Origin: Glycomyces sp. NRRL B-16210
Lineage (GTDB): Bacteria; Actinomycetota; Actinomycetes; Mycobacteriales; Micromonosporaceae
Length of the DNA: 64,000 bases
NCBI RefSeq assembly: GCF_000719515.1
Contig: NZ_JOGR01000008.1
Location: 62,001 to 126,000 of the forward strand
Reading direction: 5' to 3'
Position numbers and translations under genes: made by a program
The notes under the pieces: model-generated
Databases searched by the model: none
Seen by the model: only the letters and a program-made list of their open reading frames with translations
Told to the model about the DNA's origin: nothing
Shown here: positions 46,270-54,069 of the stretch, in pieces
Position numbering within the stretch: the stretch's first letter is position 1
Layout: each line of letters opens with the position of its first letter

Positions 46270-46665
46270 ATGTCCAGACGATTCCGTCGAACGCTCATCG
46301 CGCTGATCGCCGCGGCGAGCATGTCCCTGCTCGGCCTGACCGCGGCCGCCCCGGTCCAAGCCGCCACCTCCGGGCCGTGGAACGACTGCCTGCCCGGCAA
46401 CGTCTGCCTCTACAACGGCCCGCCTTCGCAGGGCTTCCCCGCCTACCAGACGCCGGGAATCGTTCCCGATGGGCGAACGGCCCTGTACGTCGTGAACAAC
46501 GGCCACGCCGACGGTCAGACCGACCACGTCTACCTCCAGTACCGGCCCGCCGGCAGCGGCGGCGGCTGGACCAACGCGTGCCTGCACTACCTGCCGGGAG
46601 GCGGCTACATGCTCGACAAGGGCCGCGTCGAGATCCGCTACATGTACTGGGGCGGTGAGTGTTAG
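46270..46665 (+). CDS. Small secreted Cys-containing protein (peptidase inhibitor I36-like)
   Basis: 131 residues with AAAGGAG before the ATG and a clear signal peptide ending near PVQAATS. The mature ~98 residues begin NDCLPGNVCLYNG and end MYWGGEC, with four cysteines likely in two disulfides, and are rich in Gly and aromatic residues. The CLPGNVCLY opening resembles the I36 (Streptomyces metalloprotease inhibitor) family, but the match is not strong. It is expressed from its own promoter, divergent from the ABC operon, and followed by a terminator. Confidence 0.7.
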   Translation: MSRRFRRTLIALIAAASMSLLGLTAAAPVQAATSGPWNDCLPGNVCLYNGPPSQGFPAYQTPGIVPDGRTALYVVNNGHADGQTDHVYLQYRPAGSGGGWTNACLHYLPGGGYMLDKGRVEIRYMYWGGEC

Positions 46666-46688
46666 AGCCGCGAACGCCTGCGAATGAG

Positions 46689-46730
46689 GCCTCGGGCCCT
46701 TTCCGTGTTCACATGGGAGGGGCCCGAGGC
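46689..46730. terminator. Hairpin after the small secreted protein
   Basis: GCCTCGGGCCC (46689-46699) pairs perfectly with GGGCCCGAGGC (46720-46730) around a 20-base loop. Confidence 0.75.
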
Positions 46731-46833
46731 GTGCTTGAATCCGCTGGGGTGAAGTGACGGTGGTTTCTGGACGCTTTTGCGCATGACGGCGTGTCGCGAC
46801 TTGCCGAAAGGGATTCGGTATGCCACATTCTTC

Positions 46834-46924
46834 ACACGCGTGTATCACGCGGCTCAGAAAACGAAGTGAATAGAAACGCGGCGGGCCGCCGCTCTCATCG
46901 CCAAACAAGTATCGGCGGCCCGCC
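46834..46924. promoter_or_regulatory. Palindrome and leader hairpin before the orphan three-gene operon
   Basis: ACACGCGTGT at 46834-46843 is a perfect 10-bp palindrome in an AT-richer promoter-like stretch. GGCGGGCCGCCG (46880-46891) and CGGCGGCCCGCC (46913-46924) form a perfect 12-bp stem with a 21-base loop. It ends 23 bases before the first ATG and just before its ribosome site. The stem could attenuate or protect the leader. Confidence 0.5.
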
Positions 46925-46947
46925 CCTAGCCAGAGAGGAAACCTCCC

Positions 46948-47199
46948 ATGGTTGGCTTCAGCCTACGCTATGACCCGGTTCCGGCCTCGGTCAAAATCGA
47001 CCTCGAACTCCACCGCCCGTACCGGACCTGGTTCGGTCTCGGCCGCCTGCGGTGCGAGTGGTGCCACCATAAGTGGGGCGCGCACGGGTGCCCCAAGCGC
47101 CGCTCGGCGGTCAAGCTCCTTGCCTCGAAGGTCCACTCCGCGCCGCTGCGCGAGGTGTTGACGACCTTGGTCGGCTTCAGTTGGGGCGGTGCGGCATGA
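46948..47199 (+). CDS. Small zinc-ribbon-like hypothetical protein
   Basis: 83 residues, AGAGAGGAAA upstream of the ATG. The mid-section LRCEWCHHKWGAHGCPKRR has three Cys and three His in one cluster and probably binds a metal ion. The C-terminus is amphipathic (PLREVLTTLVGFSWGG). The family is not recognised. It opens a three-gene operon; its stop overlaps the next start (ATGA). Confidence 0.65.
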   Translation: MVGFSLRYDPVPASVKIDLELHRPYRTWFGLGRLRCEWCHHKWGAHGCPKRRSAVKLLASKVHSAPLREVLTTLVGFSWGGAA

Positions 47200-47594
47200 C
47201 CGACACTCCAAACAGCGACGGCCGCCGCGACCAGCCCGTGGCGGGCCAGGGTTGGGACGAGGTGGTCCGCCGCGTGTTCGCGGCCGAACCCGCTCCGGCA
47301 CGGCGCGACTCGTACCTCGACCCGGAACGCATCGTCCTCGGCCGCTTCCATCTCGAACACCGCCGGATCGAGGTCTACCAACTCGCCGGGCGCTCCGCCA
47401 CCTCAGTCCGACTGCGGCGCATCGAACCTGCTCCTGCCGTGGACCTGGGCTACATCAACCGGATCGGCTCGCCCTTCGCCCGCCTCCACTTGTACAGGGC
47501 GGAATGGGACACGCCACTGCGGCGGGCGGCGAAGGACAAGGCCACCGCGATCTGGCACCACGCCGCGCGTCACGAGGCGGAGGTGGACGGATGA
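47196..47594 (+). CDS. Hypothetical protein, second in coupled operon
   Basis: 132 residues. An N-terminal charged region (GWDEVVRRVFAAEP) leads to a small beta domain (RFHLEHRRIEVYQLAGRSATSVRLRRI) and a C-terminal helix rich in Ala and basic residues. There is no signal peptide or membrane segment, and the family is not recognised. Both ends overlap neighbours by ATGA, so its stoichiometry is tied to them. Confidence 0.65.
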   Translation: MTDTPNSDGRRDQPVAGQGWDEVVRRVFAAEPAPARRDSYLDPERIVLGRFHLEHRRIEVYQLAGRSATSVRLRRIEPAPAVDLGYINRIGSPFARLHLYRAEWDTPLRRAAKDKATAIWHHAARHEAEVDG

Positions 47595-47887
47595 GCCTCC
47601 ACTTCGCCGGCGGCCTGCCGGTCCTGGGCTACGCCGAGGTCGACGGCCGGTCCCTGGCCTTCGCTTGGGGCTGGCATGAACCGGTCCTGCGGGTGACCTT
47701 CACCGACCGCACCCCCGACCTCCTCGGGCATGTGACCCACCTCGACGCCCTGCCCCGCCTCGCCACCGCACCAACTGGCCACGCCTGGCTCGGTCAAGAC
47801 GACCCGACCCGAACCCGCGCGATCCTCGACCACGCCATCAACCTCTGGAGGACCAAAGAACGCCTCTTCCGCACCTGTGACGGCTGA
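47591..47887 (+). CDS. Hypothetical protein, third in coupled operon
   Basis: 98 residues: a beta-rich front (VLGYAEVDGRSLAFAWGWHEPVLRVTF) and a helical end (TRTRAILDHAINLWRTKERLF). The family is not recognised. Because it overlaps the second gene (ATGA), the three proteins probably work together. The operon ends 63 bp before the stop of the convergent kinase gene. Confidence 0.65.
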   Translation: MSLHFAGGLPVLGYAEVDGRSLAFAWGWHEPVLRVTFTDRTPDLLGHVTHLDALPRLATAPTGHAWLGQDDPTRTRAILDHAINLWRTKERLFRTCDG

Positions 47888-47950
47888 ACCGGGACAGGTG
47901 CGTGGGAGACTCCGGCAGACCCGAACCCGACGTGCCACAAGGGCTTCCGA

Positions 47951-49375
47951 TCAGGGGCAGTCGTGGAGACCCCAGTAGGAGATCGTGACGGGCTGATCGA
48001 AGGCGTGCACCGTGTCCGGCTTCGGGTTCTGCTGGAGGATCTCGCAGCCCTTCGCGGTCGAGCCGTTGAGCAGGATCGTGGAGGCGAACTCGACCTCGGT
48101 CCAGCCCAGGCTGTTCAGGTACTCCCGCGCCTCAAGCGCCTCCATGCCGCGCACGTCGGGGAGCACGTCCTCCGACGCCAGCGGGGCCGCGGCGGTCTCC
48201 GTTGCGTCGAAAGCGGTCTCGGCGTCCTCCGAGGAGTTCGCCGACTCCTCGGAGGACGCCGCCGCGACCTCGTTCTCCGACGAGGCCTCGGAGCCGTCCT
48301 CGGGCGTCGGCGACGCGCCGGACGAGGGCCGCGACGGTTCGGCGGCGGACCTGCCCACGGCCGACCCGGGCTCGGGCGGCGCGTCCGCACTCGCCCGCAC
48401 CCACGGTCTCCACATCGAGACCGCGCCGACCATGATGAGTACCAGGATCACCATGGCCAGGAACACGACTCGTCGCGACCGACTGCCGCGGCAGTCGGAC
48501 GCGACGAGTTCCTCGGTCGGTTCGACGCCGGGTGGAGCGGCGACGAGGTCGCCGGTGCCGACCGCCGTGCGGCAGGCCGCGGCGAGCGCGGTCGCCGAGG
48601 GCCAGCGTTTCTTCGGGTTCTTCTCAAGGCAGCGCATGACGATCGCGGCGACGGCGGGCGGCAGGCCGTCCGGCAGCGGCGGCGGTTCCTCGTACAGGTG
48701 CATGTGGACGACGCCGAGCGGGTCCTCGGTGCTGAAAGGCGGTCGCCCCGTGAGGCATTCGTAGGCGACCGCGCCGAGCGAGTAGAGGTCGGCGGCGCCG
48801 TCCACCTCCCAGCCGCTGAGCTGTTCCGGCGAGACATAGGAAGGCGTGCCCATGATCCCGCCGGGCGCGGTGAGGCGGTCCTCGCCGTCGGCGAGCGAGA
48901 TGCCGAAGTCCACCATGCGAAGCTGGTCGCCGGGCTCGATGAGCAGGTTCGCGGGCTTGACGTCCCGGTGGATCACGCCCTGGTCGTGAGCGATGGCAAG
49001 CGCTTCGGCGGCGGCGGCCATGTAGCGCAGGGTCTGGTCAGGGGTGAGCGGGCCGTACTCGGCGAGCACGGCTGCCAGGGACGGGCCCTCGATGAGCTCC
49101 ATGACGATGTACCGCAGGGGACGCGGGCCGGAGGTGTCCTCGCCGTAGTCGTAGACCGCGACCAGGCCGGGGCCGCGAAGTCCGGCAAGGGTCTTGGCCT
49201 CGCGGGCGAACCGGTCGCCGGAGCGTTTGGTGTGCTGGAACTCGCGATGAAGGATCTTCACCGCGATCGGGCGTTCCAACAGCATGTCGAATCCTCGCCA
49301 GACCTCGCCCATGCCACCGGCGGCGACGGGCTGATCGAGACGATAACGCCCGGCGACGAGCGTTCGAGCATCCAC
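47951..49375 (-). CDS. Transmembrane Ser/Thr protein kinase with single PASTA-like domain
   Basis: 474 residues. The kinase domain occupies about 8-270: glycine loop GGMGEVWRG, ATP lysine K40 (AVKIL), catalytic Asp138 (HRDVKPANLL), DFG at 156 and activation segment MGTPSYVSPEQL. A juxtamembrane region leads to one transmembrane helix (about 310-330), then an acidic Ser/Glu-rich linker (about 340-400). One C-terminal PASTA-like module covers about 405-474 (LPDVRGMEALEAREYLNSLGW). It lacks the three or four repeats usual in PknB. It should sense the cell wall or a ligand outside and phosphorylate cytoplasmic targets. It sits beside the trypsin/STAND gene but is separated by 378 bp. Confidence 0.9.
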   Translation of the reverse strand: MDARTLVAGRYRLDQPVAAGGMGEVWRGFDMLLERPIAVKILHREFQHTKRSGDRFAREAKTLAGLRGPGLVAVYDYGEDTSGPRPLRYIVMELIEGPSLAAVLAEYGPLTPDQTLRYMAAAAEALAIAHDQGVIHRDVKPANLLIEPGDQLRMVDFGISLADGEDRLTAPGGIMGTPSYVSPEQLSGWEVDGAADLYSLGAVAYECLTGRPPFSTEDPLGVVHMHLYEEPPPLPDGLPPAVAAIVMRCLEKNPKKRWPSATALAAACRTAVGTGDLVAAPPGVEPTEELVASDCRGSRSRRVVFLAMVILVLIMVGAVSMWRPWVRASADAPPEPGSAVGRSAAEPSRPSSGASPTPEDGSEASSENEVAAASSEESANSSEDAETAFDATETAAAPLASEDVLPDVRGMEALEAREYLNSLGWTEVEFASTILLNGSTAKGCEILQQNPKPDTVHAFDQPVTISYWGLHDCP

Positions 49376-49753
49376 AATGGCTCCTTGTATGCCGGGGATC
49401 GGAGCACGATCGATGCATGGCTCCGCGGAATTGGGGTGGTACGAGGTAAGCAGAGGTTACCGATTACGCCCACGTGATGCGGGCCCCGACGAGTCCGTTT
49501 TAGGAGCCCTAGCAGCGCTCCGTGCGCACATGACCAGATGCACGGCGTTCCAGAGCCCAAAATTGACACGATCGATTCACCCATTCGAGCAGAGAGCGAC
49601 CGAGCCGCCTTGGGGTGAGTGCGAGGAGCCGGAGGTGAGGAGCGAAGGTGCAGGTGGCGGGGCCGTTGCACCAGGCGTTCGGCTACGGGGATCAGGCGCG
49701 GAAGTGGGCGGGACCGCGACGCGACGCCCAAGGCGATCCCGCCGCGCCACTTC
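49376..49753. other. Intergenic region, no gene seen
   Basis: 378 bp between the kinase start and the end of the trypsin-NTPase-TPR gene. It must hold the kinase promoter, but no clear promoter, repeat or conserved frame could be picked out. Confidence 0.5.
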
Positions 49754-52700
49754 CTACTTCTTCCGCTTCCCTTTCCGCTTCGCTTTTGCCGCACGGGCCT
49801 TGTTCCGCTTCGCGAGCTGACTCGCAAGAGCGTTCGCCCGCTTCCTGTTGGCCTGATAGTGCTCGGCATACGGCACAGGAATATCGGTCGCCAATTGTTG
49901 GAAGATCTCCGCGGCACGGAGGTGATGGAAGTGTGCCTCAGCGACTCGACTGAGCAGTGTCAGAGTGTATCCGAGGTTGTGGTGGCTGCCAGCGAGGTGG
50001 GGGAGGTGTGCGGGGTTGTCGGCGGCCAGGCTCTTGCGGAGTTCGAGGGCGCGTTCGTGGTGGGGGAGGGCTTCGTCGTGGCGGCCGAGTTCGTTGAGCC
50101 CGTATCCGAGGTTGTGGTGGCTGTTGGCGAGGTGGGGGAGGTGTGCGGGGTTGTCGGCGGCCAGGTCTTCGTAGAGGGCGAGGGCGCGTTCGTGGTGGGG
50201 GAGGGCCTTGCCGTGCCGGCCGAGTTCGTTGAGCCCGTATCCGAGGTTGTGGTGGCTGCGAGCGAGGTAGGGGAGGTGTGCGGGGTTGTCGGCGGCCAGG
50301 TCTTCGTAGAGGGCGAGGGCACGTTCGTGGTGGGGGAGGGCCTTGCCGTGGCGGCCGAGTTCGCCGAGGCCGTATCCGAGGTTGTTGTGGTTGCGAGCGA
50401 GGTGGGGGAGGTGTGCGGGGTTGTCGGCGGCCAGGTCTTCGTAGAGGGCGAGGGCACGTTCGTAGTGGAGGAGGGCCTCGTCGTGGCGACCCAATTCATT
50501 CAGTCGTTGACCGAGCAGATTCAGGTGAAGCGCAAGCTCAGGTCCTTCATCGGCTGATTCAAGGTTCTGGACAGCCAAGGATTCGAGCTTCAGCGCCAAC
50601 TCGCCGGTCTGTCGGTTCGGGGTTGGGAAAGGCACCTTGGCTTCGAGATTCGTCGCGGCCTCAGCAACACTTGGGTGACCTCCATAGCGTTGCAACGCGG
50701 TGGTGAGCTGGTTCGGCACTGATTGCGGGTCCGTTTCAGCAGCCTTCGACACGGCGGTCTTGACCAGGTGATCCAAACGTGTCGCCAGAATCTGTGGAGC
50801 CGAGGCCGACGCGTCTTCGTCTTCGCCGACCACCAACCTCAGAAAACGGTCCACCGTGCCGTCGAGGACGCCACGGATGTGCTCGTAGTGGTCCTCGGCG
50901 AGTGCCGCCAGATGCAACATGCGATCGAAGTGTCGTCCATACAGATCTAGGGTGTGCAGTTGTTTGACGATCAGGGCTAGATCATCGGCATCGATGGTGG
51001 CGAGCAGGTACTCGGAGATGAGGTCGGGTTCCATCGCGGCGACCGTCGGAACCGCCTGATTCTCACTGATCGGCCGCATCGCTCCTGGATAGAGCGTGTG
51101 CAACGCCTTGGCCGCCGCTTGCCGTTCGGCGGTGCGGGCGTCCATCCACAGCGGTGAAGCCGACAGGTAGTCCTTGACCTCAGAGCGGTCGGGCTGTATC
51201 AGATTGACAATTGCCATGGCATGCCCGGCCTCGTCGCTGTTCGAGGGCGGCTCCTCCGTCAAACTCAGCGCCCGATGCTCATTCCAGCGCTTCCTCTCAC
51301 GTTCGAACAGCATCCGCAGCAACTCGTCCCGCAGCTCACCTGCGTCCCCATCACCGGACCCGCGATCCGGAAGCGGCTGGTCGCGTGCAGCGAGCAGCGC
51401 GGCTATGTGAACCAGCAGTGGCGAGTCGATGCGCTCGTCTGCGGCGAAGTCCAGGAGGTCTTCCGGAGTCGGATCATCGGCGCCCGCATTTCTGAAGCGC
51501 CTGTATGCCTCGTGTGCATGTTCTCTTCGTATCTCCGCATCGAAGCCGTCTCCTTCGGCCTCGTCGTTCTTGCGTAGATCAAGGTGATGCCCGGACCTTT
51601 GTAGTTCACTCGCCAGGCCCTCAGTCGGGGCGTCCAGTTCCTGCAACCAGCCTCCGGAATGGCGGTTGACCAGCAGTATCCGTACCTTCGGACACCGATC
51701 CGCCTCAGTGTTCAGATACCGGATCCAGGCGGTGAGGCTCGCCCTGGCCCGCTCGCGGTCGGTGTAGTCGAACACCACCAGAGTGGGCCGTGCCGGCAGA
51801 AAACGCGACCACCCGTCCACCCGGTCGGTCCGCGCGAATCCCGCCTCCCAGTTGGTCTCATGGGAGCCCGTGTCCTTCTGAAGCACGGTGCACAAGTGCG
51901 CGGCGAGGCGCGTCTTCCCGGCCCCTGCCTGCCCGGTCAACACACTGATCGAGATCCGGCTGTCAAGGTCGCCTGCGCACCAGTCGAGCAGCTTCTCCAG
52001 CGGCTCCTCATGGGACCGTTCCAGGTATGGCACATAGCCGTAGCGGGCGGTCAGTCGCATGAAGTCGGTGAGCTGCGCCGGTCGTGGGCGATAGGCCGAC
52101 TCGATCAGGCGATCCGGGTCCTGTACCTCCCAAAGCCGCTGGCCTCGCACCGGTTCCGGCAGGTCTTCGACGCGGGCGAAGTCGCTCACCGGGACCAGGT
52201 CCCACCGGTTCTTCCAAGGGTTGAGACGCTCCGCCACCACACCGATCAGGCGTTGACGGTCGGCATCGAACAGTGCCGCTCCCGAGGCCCCGCCCCAGAA
52301 CTCGTCATCGTCGACCTGCCCAGGAGAGAGCCGGAACACCAGGCTGCCCCGCTCGCGCCCCTCTCCGGGGATGATCTCGCCGTCGAGCTGGGCGACATGG
52401 AATCCCCGGTCCACGGCTTCCTCGTCCCCGACCCGATTCGCCCCCGGGTACCCGAAGCCGATCACCTTCACCGAGCCGGTGTACCCCTGGAACTCGCCCC
52501 ATGAGACACCAGCGTGGATGCTCACGCCGAGCCCTGGCGCTCGCAGTATCGCGACATCGAGGTCGGTGCGCTTCCAGACAACCTCGGCCACCACCACACG
52601 ATCCGCACCGACGGCGTGAGCTTCGATGCGGACCGCGTCGACGAGGTCGTGCGCGCAGGTGAGCACCAGGTCCTCCGCCACCGCGAAGCCGCTGAGGCTC

Positions 52701-52771
52701 TTGCGGCCGCCGTCGTGGTAGGCGAGCAGGTGAACGGTGCGTTCGCGGATGGTCGAGAGGTCTTGCGCCAT
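49754..52771 (-). CDS. Trypsin-like protease-STAND NTPase-TPR conflict protein
   Basis: 1005 residues. The N-terminal trypsin-like domain has a complete triad: His41 (LTCAHDLV), Asp72 (TDLDVAIL) and Ser163 (GGASGAALFD). The P-loop NTPase has Walker A GQAGAGKT (280-287) and Walker B LVVFDYTD (331-338). A helical connector leads to four or five TPR units (about 740-940) of 45 residues that are almost identical (AHLPHLARxHHNLGYGLNELGRH), then a very basic Lys/Arg tail. The domain order is that of STAND-type conflict proteins in which ligand binding to the repeats releases a protease effector. A Trypco2 gene lies 12 bp upstream. Role inferred from family knowledge. Confidence 0.88.
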   Translation of the reverse strand: MAQDLSTIRERTVHLLAYHDGGRKSLSGFAVAEDLVLTCAHDLVDAVRIEAHAVGADRVVVAEVVWKRTDLDVAILRAPGLGVSIHAGVSWGEFQGYTGSVKVIGFGYPGANRVGDEEAVDRGFHVAQLDGEIIPGEGRERGSLVFRLSPGQVDDDEFWGGASGAALFDADRQRLIGVVAERLNPWKNRWDLVPVSDFARVEDLPEPVRGQRLWEVQDPDRLIESAYRPRPAQLTDFMRLTARYGYVPYLERSHEEPLEKLLDWCAGDLDSRISISVLTGQAGAGKTRLAAHLCTVLQKDTGSHETNWEAGFARTDRVDGWSRFLPARPTLVVFDYTDRERARASLTAWIRYLNTEADRCPKVRILLVNRHSGGWLQELDAPTEGLASELQRSGHHLDLRKNDEAEGDGFDAEIRREHAHEAYRRFRNAGADDPTPEDLLDFAADERIDSPLLVHIAALLAARDQPLPDRGSGDGDAGELRDELLRMLFERERKRWNEHRALSLTEEPPSNSDEAGHAMAIVNLIQPDRSEVKDYLSASPLWMDARTAERQAAAKALHTLYPGAMRPISENQAVPTVAAMEPDLISEYLLATIDADDLALIVKQLHTLDLYGRHFDRMLHLAALAEDHYEHIRGVLDGTVDRFLRLVVGEDEDASASAPQILATRLDHLVKTAVSKAAETDPQSVPNQLTTALQRYGGHPSVAEAATNLEAKVPFPTPNRQTGELALKLESLAVQNLESADEGPELALHLNLLGQRLNELGRHDEALLHYERALALYEDLAADNPAHLPHLARNHNNLGYGLGELGRHGKALPHHERALALYEDLAADNPAHLPYLARSHHNLGYGLNELGRHGKALPHHERALALYEDLAADNPAHLPHLANSHHNLGYGLNELGRHDEALPHHERALELRKSLAADNPAHLPHLAGSHHNLGYTLTLLSRVAEAHFHHLRAAEIFQQLATDIPVPYAEHYQANRKRANALASQLAKRNKARAAKAKRKGKRKK
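49970..50500. repeat. 135-bp near-identical TPR-coding repeats
   Basis: The GAGGTTGT block recurs at 49973, 50108, 50243 and 50378, an exact 135-bp (45-codon) period. Copies differ at only a few bases, far less than ancient TPRs, which implies recent expansion or gene conversion. Confidence 0.9.
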
Positions 52772-52783
52772 GCGAGGCCTCCG

Positions 52784-53083
52784 CTAGAACTCGGAGGAGA
52801 GCTTCGCCTTGCTGGTCTTGCCCTTCTCGTCTACGGTCTTGGGGTTGAGCACGATCCGCAACCGGTGCGTGTGCGTGTCGGCGTCCTCGGCGCTCACCTT
52901 GCCGGTGATCACGCTCCACAGGTTCACCCCGGCCTCGGCGCCGGTCTTGCTGGAGGCCTCCAGCGTCAGTTCGAGTTCCAGCTCCTGCACCTCAAGTGGC
53001 AGCTCCTTGTCGGAGGCGTCGATGGCCGCCCTCAGCTCGGTGCGGAGTGAGGCGATGGCGTCGGCGAGGGAGAGGTTCGTCAT
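52784..53083 (-). CDS. Trypco2-domain protein (trypsin co-occurring)
   Basis: 99 residues. The sequence LADAIASLRTELRAAI, LEVQELELELTLEASSKTG and AEAGVNLWSVITGKVS followed by THTHRLRIVLNPK matches the Trypco2 family described with trypsin-STAND genes in actinobacteria. It has no signal peptide or membrane helix. The start codon is at 53083. It is the first gene of the pair with the trypsin-NTPase-TPR gene (12-bp gap). It is presumed to be a partner or guard of the protease; its exact role is not known. Confidence 0.8.
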   Translation of the reverse strand: MTNLSLADAIASLRTELRAAIDASDKELPLEVQELELELTLEASSKTGAEAGVNLWSVITGKVSAEDADTHTHRLRIVLNPKTVDEKGKTSKAKLSSEF

Positions 53084-53235
53084 CGCTACATCGTAAACGG
53101 CCGAGCGACCGCGCAGGTTCCCCCGGACCGGTGAGCCGAATACCGTTCACCTCAGTTCTCACCATTGATGATCGGCAATCCTCATGCATATCGACAGATC
53201 CGTGGAAACGTGCGTCGCGATGTGCTGATCCTCGG

Positions 53236-54069
53236 TCAGAAGTCACGGGCGAAGAGCGGATTGAGTTCGCCTGCCGCGAAGGCCCCCGCGATGAGGATTG
53301 CGGTGACCGCCAAGAGCGCCAGGTCCCGGGGGCGCATCCGCAGGTACGCCAGGCGGATGTCGCGGCCCTTCGCGCTCTCCCCGGCGAAGGTGAAGCCCCG
53401 GGTCTCCAAGGCCTCCACGGTGGTGCGGGTGCGCTTGGCGGTGTTGAGCATCATCGGGTAGAAGCTGCGCACCAGCGTCAGGCCGATGTGGACCGGCACT
53501 CTCCAGGCGAGGAACCCCTTGCGTTCCATTGGGGCCGAACGGAGGCGGTAGCCGTCCACGATCGTGTGGAACTCGTCCATGATGATCGGCAGCATCCGGT
53601 ACCCGTAGCTCACCCCGAAGCTCAGCAGGGGCGGCGCCTTCATGCTCACCAGCGCGTCCGAGAGCTTCTCCGGGTCGAGCGAGACGAACGCGGCCATGCT
53701 CGCGAGCGCCACGATCCCGAGCTTGAGGCTCAAGGTCACCAGCGCGGCCACGGTGTGCAGGTCCCCGTCGAAGAACCACGCCACCGCGAACAGGTACACC
53801 GTCTCGGTGACGAGCCCGAACGCGAAGAGTCCCAGCACGAGCGGGCCCACGCGGCACAGCCCGACGGCCACCGCGGTCGCCGCGAAGAGCGCCGCGAGCA
53901 CGGTGATGTTGTGCGTCAGCCACGGCACCACCGCGAACACCAGGTACCAGCCGATGACCACCCGCGGGTCGAACACCGTGAACAGCCCGCCGCGAGTAGC
54001 GTAAGCGGTGCGGAGCAGTTCGAGTTTGACCCATTCGACGGAGAGCACGTCGCGCTGCTTGCGGGCCAT
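53236..54069 (-). CDS. ECF transporter T component
   Basis: 277 residues, with an ATG at 54069 that shares one base with the stop of the ATPase (TGATG). About six transmembrane helices are visible. Coupling helices in the C-terminal half have the family's Ala-Arg-Gly-like motifs: SYGYRMLPIIMDEFHTIVDGYRLRSAP and KRTRTTVEALETRGFTFAG. It is the energy-coupling scaffold between the S component and the ATPase. It is last in the operon with HAD, S and A genes. Confidence 0.88.
   Translation of the reverse strand: MARKQRDVLSVEWVKLELLRTAYATRGGLFTVFDPRVVIGWYLVFAVVPWLTHNITVLAALFAATAVAVGLCRVGPLVLGLFAFGLVTETVYLFAVAWFFDGDLHTVAALVTLSLKLGIVALASMAAFVSLDPEKLSDALVSMKAPPLLSFGVSYGYRMLPIIMDEFHTIVDGYRLRSAPMERKGFLAWRVPVHIGLTLVRSFYPMMLNTAKRTRTTVEALETRGFTFAGESAKGRDIRLAYLRMRPRDLALLAVTAILIAGAFAAGELNPLFARDF

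Noticed and set aside
46791..46973. 60-codon rightward frame before the orphan operon
   Set aside because: It runs through the leader hairpin and overlaps the first real gene in another frame, with no ribosome site.
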